From: Prevotella multiformis DSM 16608
GTDB taxonomy: Bacteria; Bacteroidota; Bacteroidia; Bacteroidales; Bacteroidaceae
NCBI RefSeq assembly: GCF_000191065.1
Contig: NZ_GL872283.1
Span: forward strand, 825,592 to 889,591
DNA length: 64,000 nt
Direction of reading: 5' to 3'
How positions within the stretch are numbered: the first letter of the stretch is position 1; each line of letters begins with the position of its first letter. Below are positions 42,442 through 50,920 of the stretch, one piece after another. The translations under genes and the position numbers were made by a program. Under the pieces are notes generated by a model, which was given only the letters and a program-made list of their open reading frames with translations, did not search any database and was not told the origin of the DNA.

Positions 42442-44937
42442 TCAGAAATGCAGCCTGAAGTCGACCCCCAGCTGGAAGGGGTTGCCCTGCTGGGCAAAGG
42501 TGTAACGCTTGCCGGTCGCCGCGCTCTGTACGGCGAAGGTGTCATACTTCGTGTCGGTCAGATTGCGTACCCACAGGTTGATGTGCAGAGGGCCGAAGTC
42601 GGCATCGGCGTGGGCGCCGAGTACCGCATAGAAGTTCTGGCTGACGGTGTTCTGCTCATCCCAGTAGATTTTGCCCAGTGCGGAGAGATTCATGCCCACT
42701 GTGACGCTGCGCAGATGGAACCGGCTGGACGGGTCGAGCAAGGCCGCCGGGTCAACGTCGATCCGATAGTCGGCATTTGCCCCCAACGTATGCTGTGGCA
42801 CGAAAGGCGCCCGCTTGTCTTTGTAGTCGACCGTCCCGCCTCCTGCGACAGAATCCGTATATTCGTCAAAGCGTGCGCTCGTGAGCCCATAGCTGACCGC
42901 ATAGGCGAGCCTGTTGTCCAGTGCTCCTCCCCGGAGTGTGGCTTCCAGACCGCAGGAATGGCTGCGCCCGGCATTCGTCATCACACGTCCGAATCCGTAG
43001 TTGCCAGCCATGACGGAGAGCTGCTGGTTGCGGATCTGCATGTAATAGGCGGAAAGATCGAGGTGAAGCTGATTGTCGAGAAGGTTGAGATGTGTGCCCG
43101 CCTCGTAGTTCCAGCTTGTCTCCGGCTTGTATTCGATGGTCTTTGCAATGCGCTCATAATACGCCTCGTCATGTGCGATGTCAAGGTCGGCACGGGCGGC
43201 CTTCGCAGCCTTGGCGGTCTCCGTCTGGAGCACATCCGAGAACATCTCGAAGTTGTATCCGCCGGCCCGGTAGCCCTTCGACCACGTCGCATAGACGTTG
43301 CTCCCGTCCGGGAGGCGGTAGGTCAGCCCGACCTTCGGCAGAAGCTGGTTGAAGTGGTCGTGCTCGTGACGGTTCAGCCGGGAGGTGATGACCGGGCTGA
43401 TGTTCACTCCGAATACATGCTCCTGTAAGGCTACACGGGCCGAGGTCTCATAGTCAATGGCCACATGGGAGTAGTCGTACCGGAGACCGAGCGTCGCCGT
43501 AAGATGCGGTGTGAGGTCGATGTTGCTCTCGTGGTAAACGCCAAGATTGAATGTCGGCGTGCGGAAGAGTCCCGGGACAGGGTCCATGGCCATGTCTATG
43601 TTGACGCCTCCTGTCCGGGCGATATTGGCGGCCGCCAGCGCGCGGGCAGCGGCCTCGGCGGCCTCTTTGGACATTCCTCTGGCAATCATTCCCTGCGCAA
43701 TGCCGCGTGCCATGGAATTGAGTATGCCGTTGTAGGCATAATCGGTAATCGTCTTGGAGAGAAAGGCGTTCATGTCCTTGTCGAAGTAGACGGGGGCGGA
43801 TGTCTTCAGCCACTGGTAAGAACCGAAAGCGCCGAAGGTCCAGTGCCACCTGCTGCCGTTGCGGCTCTTGACGGACAATTCCTCCGAGAGGATGTTTCCG
43901 TGCTGACGCTGGATGAGATGCAGGAAGTCCTGCGGCCGGTAGTCGATATCCATGAGCATATAGTCATGGAGATACTGCCACGAGGTCATGGAGTTCACGT
44001 CGAAACCGTTTCCGGTGTACTTGATGCCTGCCCCCGTGTTGAGGATGTTGCGGCGGTAGTTGCTCTGCCGGTTCTGGTCGGGCGACTGTGTCCCGGCTTT
44101 CAGTCCATAGAGCGGGGAGGTGATGGGGGCGGCGGCGATTTCGTCTTCGGTGACAAGCTGGCCATACGGAAAACCGTTCTGCCGTGTATATTGGTAATCA
44201 GCCAAGAAGTCAAAGGCCAGACGGCCGGTCGGATGCCACAGCAGCCGTCCCTTTCCGCCGAACTCGTTGATAAGGTCGGCACGGCCTCCGTCAAACTGAT
44301 TGCGGAAAAAGCCGTTCTGTCCGCCATAGAATCCTGCCAGCGAGAAAGCCGTCCTGTCGTTCAGCCGCTCATAATGGCTCGCCTCGACCTTGCGCAGGAA
44401 TCTGGTTCCCAGAGAGAACTTCACGTCCGTGCCCTGATACTGGAAGGGACTGCGGCTGTAAAGGCGCATCAGGCCGCCCTCGGTGTTCATGCCGTAAAGT
44501 GTCCCCTGCGGTCCGTGGAGGACATCCACGCGGTCGACATCATAGACGTGGAAGTTGAAGGCGCTCCTGCACAGGACGGGCATGCCGTCCACATAGATTC
44601 CCACAGCCGGAGAGTAGACGCGCGAACCGATCCCGCGCATATAGATGGAAGAGGTGTAGCGGCTTCCATACTCGGGCATGGCGAACGACGGCACGAAGGC
44701 AGACAGCTGCCGCACGTCCTGCACGTTGAGGCTCTGCAGCTGCGCACCGTTGAAGGAGGTGCTGCTCAGGGGCTGCTGCCGGAGACGGAAAGCCTCCTTG
44801 GGCTGGTCGATGATGACGACTTCGTCGATGTCATACACTCTGGAGGTATCTCCTTTTTCAATGGTATTATCAGCATGTACTCCCGCTGGCAAGGCTGCGG
44901 CCATCAAGAGCGCAATACCTAATCTGGACTTGAACAT
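42442..44937 (-). CDS. TonB-dependent outer-membrane receptor
   Basis: Outer-membrane active transporter of 831 residues. Signal peptide MFKSRLGIALLMAAALPAGV; a TonB-box-like DEVVII follows at about 33; plug domain with VRQLSAFVPSFAMPEYGSRY, IYMRGIGSRVYSPAVGIYVD and DVLHGPQGTLYG; then a long beta-barrel ending in RFDFRLHF-type aromatic C-terminus (LGVDFRLHF). It lacks the N-terminal carboxypeptidase-like domain of SusC proteins and no SusD partner is present, so it is not a polysaccharide-utilisation SusC. The substrate is unknown; siderophores, haem or cobalamin are typical for this class. It has its own promoter. Confidence 0.92.
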   Translation of the reverse strand: MFKSRLGIALLMAAALPAGVHADNTIEKGDTSRVYDIDEVVIIDQPKEAFRLRQQPLSSTSFNGAQLQSLNVQDVRQLSAFVPSFAMPEYGSRYTSSIYMRGIGSRVYSPAVGIYVDGMPVLCRSAFNFHVYDVDRVDVLHGPQGTLYGMNTEGGLMRLYSRSPFQYQGTDVKFSLGTRFLRKVEASHYERLNDRTAFSLAGFYGGQNGFFRNQFDGGRADLINEFGGKGRLLWHPTGRLAFDFLADYQYTRQNGFPYGQLVTEDEIAAAPITSPLYGLKAGTQSPDQNRQSNYRRNILNTGAGIKYTGNGFDVNSMTSWQYLHDYMLMDIDYRPQDFLHLIQRQHGNILSEELSVKSRNGSRWHWTFGAFGSYQWLKTSAPVYFDKDMNAFLSKTITDYAYNGILNSMARGIAQGMIARGMSKEAAEAAARALAAANIARTGGVNIDMAMDPVPGLFRTPTFNLGVYHESNIDLTPHLTATLGLRYDYSHVAIDYETSARVALQEHVFGVNISPVITSRLNRHEHDHFNQLLPKVGLTYRLPDGSNVYATWSKGYRAGGYNFEMFSDVLQTETAKAAKAARADLDIAHDEAYYERIAKTIEYKPETSWNYEAGTHLNLLDNQLHLDLSAYYMQIRNQQLSVMAGNYGFGRVMTNAGRSHSCGLEATLRGGALDNRLAYAVSYGLTSARFDEYTDSVAGGGTVDYKDKRAPFVPQHTLGANADYRIDVDPAALLDPSSRFHLRSVTVGMNLSALGKIYWDEQNTVSQNFYAVLGAHADADFGPLHINLWVRNLTDTKYDTFAVQSAATGKRYTFAQQGNPFQLGVDFRLHF

Positions 44938-44972
44938 ATTATTCTATAATGTTTTACAATACGTTGACGCTG

Positions 44973-44980
44973 CAAAGGTA
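44973..44980 (-). promoter_or_regulatory. Promoter of the TonB receptor gene
   Basis: TACCTTTG on the minus strand, with ATTG (complement of 45001-45004) 20 nt upstream as a 3-of-4 -33 box. The ATG lies 35 nt downstream. No Fur-like palindrome is evident. Confidence 0.6.
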
Positions 44981-45041
44981 AGAAGAAAAAGCATCATGTA
45001 CAATCCTTATTTGTTAGGAATATGACCGGGCACGTCACCCT

Positions 45042-45119
45042 CGCTCCGGGAGCGGAAGGCTATCCGTTCACCACGTCTGGTCTTCACGTTTGCCCCTGCT
45101 GACGCTCCGGGAGCGGAAG
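45042..45119. repeat. Short direct repeat downstream of the zinc-ribbon gene
   Basis: CGCTCCGGGAGCGGAAG occurs at 45042-45058 and again at 45103-45119, each followed by CTAT(C/T)CGTTCAC within 10 nt. The second CTATTCGTTCAC is the 3' end of the zinc-ribbon gene, so the first copy looks like a partial duplication of the gene end. Confidence 0.6.
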
Positions 45120-45126
45120 GGGGCGG

Positions 45127-46215
45127 CTATTCGTTCACGGCCCCGCAGTGCGGGCATCTGCCTTTCCGATGCAGCCGTCTGCCACAGTTCCCGCAGCAGT
45201 AGGTCTCGCTGCTATGGCGTAAATAGACGCGGAACGCATAGTAGATATAGGCAAGCAGCAGCAGATAGCCTATATAATATAAGGTGAGAACCGAAAAGAC
45301 AATGTAGTTGACGGCACACACCGCAGCCAGACCGGAGAGGTAGAGGATAGCCTCGGCCGGTTGCAGCAGCCGCCGCACATCGTCTATTGTCGCCAGGGCT
45401 ATGATCAGCATGGCCCATACGAGTACCAGAAAGATGTTGAGCAGCAGGGGCTGGGAGAAGGGATTGAGCGACGGATGGAAATAGAACTCGCGCCACGTCT
45501 CCGGTGCGAAGAGCTGTATGCTGGCATAGAAAGCCGCCGAGAGTGCCACGATGACGGCCAGCAGGGTGGGGTACAGGGAATTGACATCGTTGAAGTGTAC
45601 GATATGTGCGTTCTGCTTCAGGATCTTGCGGGCGAGATAGCCTATGGCTATGATGGAGATGACGATCAGGAAGATGAGCAGGTGGATATTCGAGAAGGTG
45701 GAGATGAACTGGGAGATGGGATCGTCCGGGTCGACCTGCTTCAGGAGGCGTCCTTCGTGTATCCATCCAAAGGCATAGTCTTCTGTGGCGATCTCCAACC
45801 AGACGGAATCCTGCTTGTCATCCGGCAGGATACGCACGTCGGCCACCACGATTCCCTTTCCTTTCTTTACGGCAAAGGAGTCGGTCTCCATCCGGTTCAC
45901 GGCTTCTTCGGGCTGCTGGCGAAGCAGCATCAGCGAGTCGGATGTGACGATGAAATTGAATCCCTGTGAATAGTGGTGCTTCACGCGGAAGGACAGCGAA
46001 TCGACCCTGCTTGCCGTCCCCTGCCAGTTGTCTTTCGTACTGTCACTCTGCTTTGCCAGCGAGTCGTCGCCTGCCTGCAGGTGGCGGGAGATCTGGGCTT
46101 CCTGTATGCTGTCGGGCAGACGGAAAGAGGAAGGGGTCTTCTTGTGATAACAGCCTGTCGTCAACAGGAGGATTCCTAAGAGAAGTAATGGGAGCAGCGA
46201 ATAACGTCTACGCAT
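45127..46215 (-). CDS. Lipoprotein-like membrane protein with C-terminal zinc ribbon
   Basis: Protein of 362 residues with a lipobox (LLLLGILLLTTGCYHKK), an extracytoplasmic N-terminal domain (about 25-190), five hydrophobic segments (about 200-335) and a cytoplasmic-looking C-terminal zinc ribbon with paired cysteines (CCGNC and CPHC). The mixture of a lipidated N-terminus, several helices and a ribbon is unusual. The N-terminal domain contains DSVWLEIATEDYAFGWIHEG, which resembles an SH3-like segment. I do not recognise a named family beyond zinc-ribbon proteins. It is monocistronic as far as can be seen. Confidence 0.65.
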   Translation of the reverse strand: MRRRYSLLPLLLLGILLLTTGCYHKKTPSSFRLPDSIQEAQISRHLQAGDDSLAKQSDSTKDNWQGTASRVDSLSFRVKHHYSQGFNFIVTSDSLMLLRQQPEEAVNRMETDSFAVKKGKGIVVADVRILPDDKQDSVWLEIATEDYAFGWIHEGRLLKQVDPDDPISQFISTFSNIHLLIFLIVISIIAIGYLARKILKQNAHIVHFNDVNSLYPTLLAVIVALSAAFYASIQLFAPETWREFYFHPSLNPFSQPLLLNIFLVLVWAMLIIALATIDDVRRLLQPAEAILYLSGLAAVCAVNYIVFSVLTLYYIGYLLLLAYIYYAFRVYLRHSSETYCCGNCGRRLHRKGRCPHCGAVNE

Positions 46216-46313
46216 ATTGTTGGTTTTTGGGCCTCCTGCAGGAGAAGGCCGGACGGTGAAGTTGTCGGTCTATATTTCCCATCTGTTCCGGAGGGAGCGG
46301 AGAGGTGTTTCCT

Positions 46314-48302
46314 CTATGCCGGGTGAAGGTTCATCTGACAGTCCTTGCAGTCGAACTCCAGCCGGAAACGCCGTCTGTCGGGCAGGACAAGGAAGAGCGG
46401 CTCCCGCCACGTCGGCTGCTTTCCGCCCCGTCTGGTGCAGTAGCCGAGCGAATAGCGGATGCAATGCCGGCACTGCATGAGGAGCGGAGAATCGCCGGAG
46501 TGACCTGTCTCAAAGGCCGGATGTGCCTCCGGCAGCCCCTGCTGTGCATAAAAGCTGCGTGCGGCGTCGTTGGAGATGTTGTACAGGTAGGGGAATTTCC
46601 GGTACTGGGAGGGATTGGCCACTGCGAACAGGGATGTACTGTCTGAACCGTCACGGGCGGAGTTCCGGCGGACGGCCATGCGCTTCATCGACCGGATATG
46701 CGCGTCGAGCCGGCCTGCCAGCATACGCCGCAGTTCGGCCAGCACGCTGCTCGGCAGGAAGAACCTGTCTGCTCTGTCCTCTATCTCCACCTCTGTACAG
46801 GTATAGACCGTATTGCCCAGTCTGGCAAGCTGGCTGACGATGTTGTCATGCTGTGGCTTCCGGGCAGACTGGAGGGGAAAGGAAGTCGATGCCTCGGCTG
46901 CCTCCTCCCCGTGCCTTATCTCGGCCTTCACCCATATGATCCCATGGCTCTCCAAGGCCTCTGTCGCGGGGGCTGGGGCAGAGGTTCTGACCCCGAACCG
47001 TATTTTTATAGGAATCTTGCGCTCGGCAGTCTTTCCGCCCAGTATTCTGTCAAAAGCCTGATCCTGGTTGCGATACAGTGCCATGCCGGGTTTCAGTCCT
47101 CTTGGCATCTGGAACGGATAAAGCCGGTTGCCCACGGCCCGGTTGATGCGGAAGCCCTCCAGACGGGGGGAGGAATGACCGGGGCCGTCCATCCGTCTGC
47201 CTGCCGGTCCGTCTGTGCGTCCACCTGTCAGGAAGCACAGTCCGTCCCCATTGGCAAAGGCCGCCGTACCGGCTACATTGAAGCTGTCGCGGCGGATTTC
47301 CTTTACCGTGCCGACAAATTCTCCCAATGCCTTGGGCGTGTCGGGTGAGAAGATATCCGCCTGCCGCCCTTTCAGGAAGTAGTCGGTATAGCCGCGGTTG
47401 AATGTCTTTCTCAGATCCGGAGTGAACGCATAGCGTACATGTCCCAGGGAGGCACGGCGGAACTCGCCGGGGTGTCTGCGGATGATCTCGTCAATTCGCT
47501 GGCTGTAGGCCGAAACGACATTCTTCACGTAGTTGATGTCCTTCAGACGGCCTTCTATCTTGAAGGCGCACGCACCGGAACGCATGAGCGTCTCCAGATT
47601 GTCGATCTGACACATATCCTTCAGCGACAGCAGATGACGCTGGTGTTCTATGGTTCTGCCGTCCGAGTCCACCAGATCGAAGGCCAGCCGGCAGAACTGG
47701 GCACAGGCCCCGCGGTTGGCGGACCGGTCGAAGCAATACTGCGAAGCATAGCAGATGCCGCTATAACTGACACACAGGGCGCCATGTACGAATGCTTCCA
47801 GCTCAAGTGACGGCAGCCGTCTGTGAATCTTGTTTATCTCGTCGGCGGAGAGTTCGCGGGCGAGTACGACACGGTCGAAGCCCTGCCTGACCAGCCATCC
47901 GGCCTTCTCTGCCGTGCGGGTGTCGCACTGTGTGCTGGCGTGGAGGGCTACCGTGTCCGGAACGATCTTCTTCACTTCGGTCATCAGGCCCATGTCCTGC
48001 AGAAGAAAGGCATCCGCGCCGGCATCGACGAGTTCGCGGACGAGGGAAAGCGTGTCTGCCAGTTCGTCGTCGTAGATGATCGTGTTGAGGGTGACGTGGA
48101 CGGTTGCACCGTACTGATGGGCATACGTGCACAGTGTGCGGATGTCCTCTACGCTGTTGCCTGCCGACTGTCGCGCACCGAAGCGGGAAGCCCCGATATA
48201 CACGGCGTCTGCCCCATGGTCGATGGCGGCGATGCCGCACGCTAAGTTCTTGGCGGGGGCAAGCAGTTCAATTGAAGTGGGGTGGTTGGATGATGGGAGC
48301 AT
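46314..48302 (-). CDS. U32-family protein (RlhA/TrhP type)
   Basis: Protein of 662 residues of the peptidase U32 family. Signatures are SIELLAPAKNLACGIAAIDH at the start, GADAVYIGASRFGAR, the cysteine motif NRGACAQFCRLAF with a second Cys pair further on, and CAFKIEGRLKDINYVKNVV. Characterised bacterial relatives hydroxylate RNA (23S rRNA C2501 by RlhA, tRNA wobble uridine by TrhP) with prephenate as a cofactor source; the length fits RlhA (YdcP). The older collagenase label is probably wrong for this clade. I start at ATG 48302 (MLPSSNHPTS); the frame continues upstream to a TTG touching metA through a Pro/Ser-rich stretch that looks non-coding. Confidence 0.82.
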   Translation of the reverse strand: MLPSSNHPTSIELLAPAKNLACGIAAIDHGADAVYIGASRFGARQSAGNSVEDIRTLCTYAHQYGATVHVTLNTIIYDDELADTLSLVRELVDAGADAFLLQDMGLMTEVKKIVPDTVALHASTQCDTRTAEKAGWLVRQGFDRVVLARELSADEINKIHRRLPSLELEAFVHGALCVSYSGICYASQYCFDRSANRGACAQFCRLAFDLVDSDGRTIEHQRHLLSLKDMCQIDNLETLMRSGACAFKIEGRLKDINYVKNVVSAYSQRIDEIIRRHPGEFRRASLGHVRYAFTPDLRKTFNRGYTDYFLKGRQADIFSPDTPKALGEFVGTVKEIRRDSFNVAGTAAFANGDGLCFLTGGRTDGPAGRRMDGPGHSSPRLEGFRINRAVGNRLYPFQMPRGLKPGMALYRNQDQAFDRILGGKTAERKIPIKIRFGVRTSAPAPATEALESHGIIWVKAEIRHGEEAAEASTSFPLQSARKPQHDNIVSQLARLGNTVYTCTEVEIEDRADRFFLPSSVLAELRRMLAGRLDAHIRSMKRMAVRRNSARDGSDSTSLFAVANPSQYRKFPYLYNISNDAARSFYAQQGLPEAHPAFETGHSGDSPLLMQCRHCIRYSLGYCTRRGGKQPTWREPLFLVLPDRRRFRLEFDCKDCQMNLHPA

Positions 48303-48418
48303 TTGCGATGGGAGTTGAGTGATGGGGGATGAGGGTGGAGGCAAGGGAGGGGCTGTGCCGGATGTCGGCGGAGGGAGACCGTCGGGTGAGACGGAAGGGA
48401 CGGAAAGGCTGCATTCCC

Positions 48419-49312
48419 TCAATGTCCATCCCGCAGCACCCAGTTGATCCAGTTGGAGAACAGCAGGTTGGCATGTGCGCGCCAGCTGACAAGCGGTCCG
48501 TTCTCCGGATTGCCATCACGATAATAATGCCGGGGCGCCTCCACGTCGTTCCGTCTGCCGAGATCACGGTGGTATTCCTTGTCGAGAGTGTCGGGTGCAT
48601 ACTCCAGGTGTCCTGTGATAAAGAAGTCACGCTTGCTGCATGACATCACGATGGACACGCCGCTCTCCGCCGACTCGGCAATTACCTCGAGGTCGTCTAT
48701 CGGGTCAATGTCCTCCCGCCGTATCTCCGTATGCCGGCTCTGCGGCATCCGGAAGACATCATCAAACCCGCGGAAGATCGGCAGTCCGGGCTGCAACGCC
48801 ACGGTCGGGAAGATACCGAACATCTTCTTGGGCAGCGGATGCTTCCTGACACCGTAGAAGTGATAGAGCCCGGCCTGGGCCGCCCAGCAGATATACAGTG
48901 TCGAGGCGACGTGTCGCCGTGCCCAGTCGAAGACCGCCGTAAGCTCGTCCCAGTAGTCCACCTCCTCGAAAGGCATTCCCTCCACAGGAGCACCGGTGAC
49001 GATCATCCCGTCGAAACGCTCCTTGCGCAGTTCCTCGAAGTCACGGTAAAACTTCTCCATGTGTTCTGCCGGAGTATGTCTGGGGACATGGCTCCGGAGC
49101 TTCATGAAACTGATCTCCAGCGGCAGCGGACTGTTGGACAGCAGGCGCACGAGGTCGGTCTCTGTCGTCTCCTTCAGCGGCATGAGGTTGAGCACGGCTA
49201 TGCGGAGCCGTCGTTCGCTGTTCGTCTGTCCTTGTGTTCCATCCCCGAGAAAGATGTTCTCGTGTTTCAGGATGTCGATGGCGGGAAGTCCGGCCGGTAA
49301 TCTTAATGGCAT
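48419..49312 (-). CDS. metA: Homoserine O-acyltransferase MetA, predicted acetyl-CoA type
   Basis: First committed step of methionine synthesis. The 297-residue protein has the catalytic Cys142 in STLYICWAAQAGLYH, the catalytic His and Glu in RHTE and GHLEY regions, and the MetA start VLNLMPLKETTETDL. Position 111 in TGAPVEGMPFEEVDYW is Glu. From work on Bacillus and Thermotoga MetA, Glu at this position selects acetyl-CoA whereas Gly selects succinyl-CoA, so the product is probably O-acetylhomoserine. The gene has its own promoter and a 70-nt leader with a stable hairpin. The U32 gene follows after 116 nt. Confidence 0.92.
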   Translation of the reverse strand: MPLRLPAGLPAIDILKHENIFLGDGTQGQTNSERRLRIAVLNLMPLKETTETDLVRLLSNSPLPLEISFMKLRSHVPRHTPAEHMEKFYRDFEELRKERFDGMIVTGAPVEGMPFEEVDYWDELTAVFDWARRHVASTLYICWAAQAGLYHFYGVRKHPLPKKMFGIFPTVALQPGLPIFRGFDDVFRMPQSRHTEIRREDIDPIDDLEVIAESAESGVSIVMSCSKRDFFITGHLEYAPDTLDKEYHRDLGRRNDVEAPRHYYRDGNPENGPLVSWRAHANLLFSNWINWVLRDGH

Positions 49313-49335
49313 ATCCTGTTTCTTGACTTTGTCGT

Positions 49336-49367
49336 AGGCGGGTGATGTGTGGGAACATCATCTGCCT
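49336..49367 (-). promoter_or_regulatory. Structured leader hairpin upstream of metA
   Basis: In the metA leader (minus strand) AGGC and TGATGT pair with ACATCA and GCCT around a TCCCAC loop, a two-segment stem. It does not match the SAM-II (metA) riboswitch pseudoknot that I remember. It could be an attenuator, an unknown element or chance. Confidence 0.35.
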
Positions 49368-49388
49368 CTGTTCGCTGATAACGAGATA

Positions 49389-49396
49389 CAAAAGTA
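49389..49396 (-). promoter_or_regulatory. Promoter of metA
   Basis: TACTTTTG on the minus strand with CTTG (complement of 49417-49420) 20 nt upstream as a 3-of-4 -33 box. Confidence 0.6.
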
Positions 49397-49550
49397 GCAA
49401 TTAATAATAGACTGGACAAGTCCTGCCCCTATAAAAATGTAAAGCGCACAGAACGTTTCGGGGGAACAGCGGACGGCCAGGCAGGTGTGCCGGACAGGAA
49501 AAAGATGCAGATCGCCGGGAGAAAAACATTGCAGCATGCGATTTTATTTG

Positions 49551-49558
49551 TAGATTTG
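49551..49558 (+). promoter_or_regulatory. Promoter -7 element of the LysE-type gene
   Basis: TAGATTTG matches TAnnTTTG and lies 66 nt before the ATG. No -33 box at the ideal distance. Confidence 0.45.
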
Positions 49559-49624
49559 CAGTGTCAAGACAGCCTGCCGCATCCTCTCCATGCGGGCTGT
49601 GCCCGTCAACAATATGAATGCAAT

Positions 49625-50212
49625 ATGCCGATTACGCTCCTTCCCGGTCTGCTTCTGCAGATATTGATCATTGGTTATACGCCCGGTCCTGCCAACATCT
49701 ATTCTCTTGCCATGTCGCTGCAGTATGGCAGGAAACCGTCGCTGGTGATGTGGCCCGGACTGCTGGCCGGCTTTTCCATTGCCGTGTGCCTGATGGCCGT
49801 CCTGGCGCATTGGATAGGCCTCGCCTTTGCAGAATATATACCGTATCTGAAATATCCCGGGGCGGCATACATCCTGTATCTGGCGTATAAGGTGGGGAAG
49901 AGCAGGGGACAGGCGAAGGAGAAAGACAGCGATTGCAGTTTCACAAGCGGGATGATCGTCCAGATGACGAATGTCAAGATGCTGTTGTTCGACCTGACCG
50001 CGTTCGGTACGTTTGTGCTGCCTTACAGCAGCAGGCTGACCGATCTGCTTGCTGTCGGGGCCTGGCTGCTGATAGCAGGGCCGGGAGCCAATCTGCTGTG
50101 GATATTGGCAGGCAGTTACCTCCGCAGATTCTTCACGGACTACCAGCGGCAGACGGCTATGGCCTGTGCCGTCGCACTGGCCCTGTGTGCCGTCTATATC
50201 GCCATGGCATGA
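49625..50212 (+). CDS. LysE/RhtB-family exporter
   Basis: Inner-membrane exporter of 195 residues with about five or six helices. The family motif near the N-terminus is TPGPANIYSLAMSLQYGRKP, followed by GLLAGFSIAVCLMAVLAHWI, PYLKYPGAAYILYLAYKV and the FTSGMIVQMTNVKMLLF loop. LysE/RhtB proteins export amino acids or related metabolites; the substrate is unknown. It diverges from metA, which is compatible with export of homoserine-derived compounds, but this is only inference from position. I start at ATG 49625, the first Met that precedes the family sequence. Confidence 0.85.
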   Translation: MPITLLPGLLLQILIIGYTPGPANIYSLAMSLQYGRKPSLVMWPGLLAGFSIAVCLMAVLAHWIGLAFAEYIPYLKYPGAAYILYLAYKVGKSRGQAKEKDSDCSFTSGMIVQMTNVKMLLFDLTAFGTFVLPYSSRLTDLLAVGAWLLIAGPGANLLWILAGSYLRRFFTDYQRQTAMACAVALALCAVYIAMA

Positions 50213-50247
50213 CCGCATGGAGCAGGAGATGGGCGATCTGCCTCCCG

Positions 50248-50356
50248 AAAGTTCTCAGGTTTTTTCAAAAAGCTCCTAAGCTTTCCGTGAAAAGCTCTTA
50301 AGCTTTCTGCAAAAAGCTCTTAACCTTTCTGTGAAAAGCTCCTGAGCTTTTTCTGT
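50248..50356. repeat. 22-nt-period palindromic array, AAAGCTC family
   Basis: Five units begin AAAG(C/T)TC at 50248, 50269, 50291, 50313 and 50335; the last four are exactly 22 nt apart. The common unit is AAAGCTC(C/T)TAAGCTTT followed by CYGYRA, so AAAGCT...AGCTTT forms a palindrome in each unit. It starts 35 nt after the stop of the LysE-type gene. Between the array and the MITE (50357-50660) I see nothing else. Confidence 0.88.
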
Positions 50357-50660
50357 TGACCTGCCTGTCGGGGGAGACTTCTCCGCAAAAGCGACAGGGA
50401 AAAGGATGTGTCTCTTTTGTCTGTGGCGCGAAGTGCCCGGACTTGTCCGTCGCTCCCTTTCATACCGGTGGATAAGGTCAGGTAAGGTTGCCGGGGGGCA
50501 ACAGGAAGCGTAACCCCGGACAGGACATTGCCCCATAGAGCCTCTTAACTGGATGGAATAGATATGTCTTTCTGTACGGTATGCCAAATGGTCAGTTCAA
50601 GGCAGAACCGCCGTATGCAGGACGGCGGGCATACAGAGACCGGTAAACACGGAAACAGGG

Positions 50661-50837
50661 AGGGTGTGTCAAAATACAATTACCATTTTGATAATCTTAC
50701 AGTTTGAAACAATTCATTGAAAATGACCATTTCTGTACTCGATTTTGAGTAAAGAAATGGTCTTTTCTGTGTTGTAGGAAAAACCTGCTTATAGTTTGAA
50801 AGTCGTCAAGTTATTCATCTGCATTTTGACACACCCT
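50661..50837. mobile_element. MITE-like element, copy 2 (177 bp)
   Basis: Same 177-bp element as 39079-39255, same orientation, two differences (G to A near the left end and T to G after the internal hairpin). Ends AGGGTGTGTCAAAATACA and TGCATTTTGACACACCCT. It lies in the gap between the LysE-type gene and the DUF805 gene. Confidence 0.85.
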
Positions 50838-50920
50838 TCTGCCCGAATGAACGGGAATGTGGTGCCTGACAGGTCAGCACACCCGCTCATGTCATCCCGT
50901 TGTCGTTTTTCCTTTCCGGC

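Noticed and set aside
43465..44922. 485-codon open frame on the plus strand opposite the TonB receptor
   Set aside because: The receptor has all family motifs in the other frame; the plus-strand product has none.
49313..49388. SAM-II riboswitch upstream of metA
   Set aside because: The remembered SAM-II pseudoknot sequence is not there; only a simple hairpin is seen.
50248..50356. CRISPR array
   Set aside because: Units are contiguous with no spacers, and there are no cas genes in the window.
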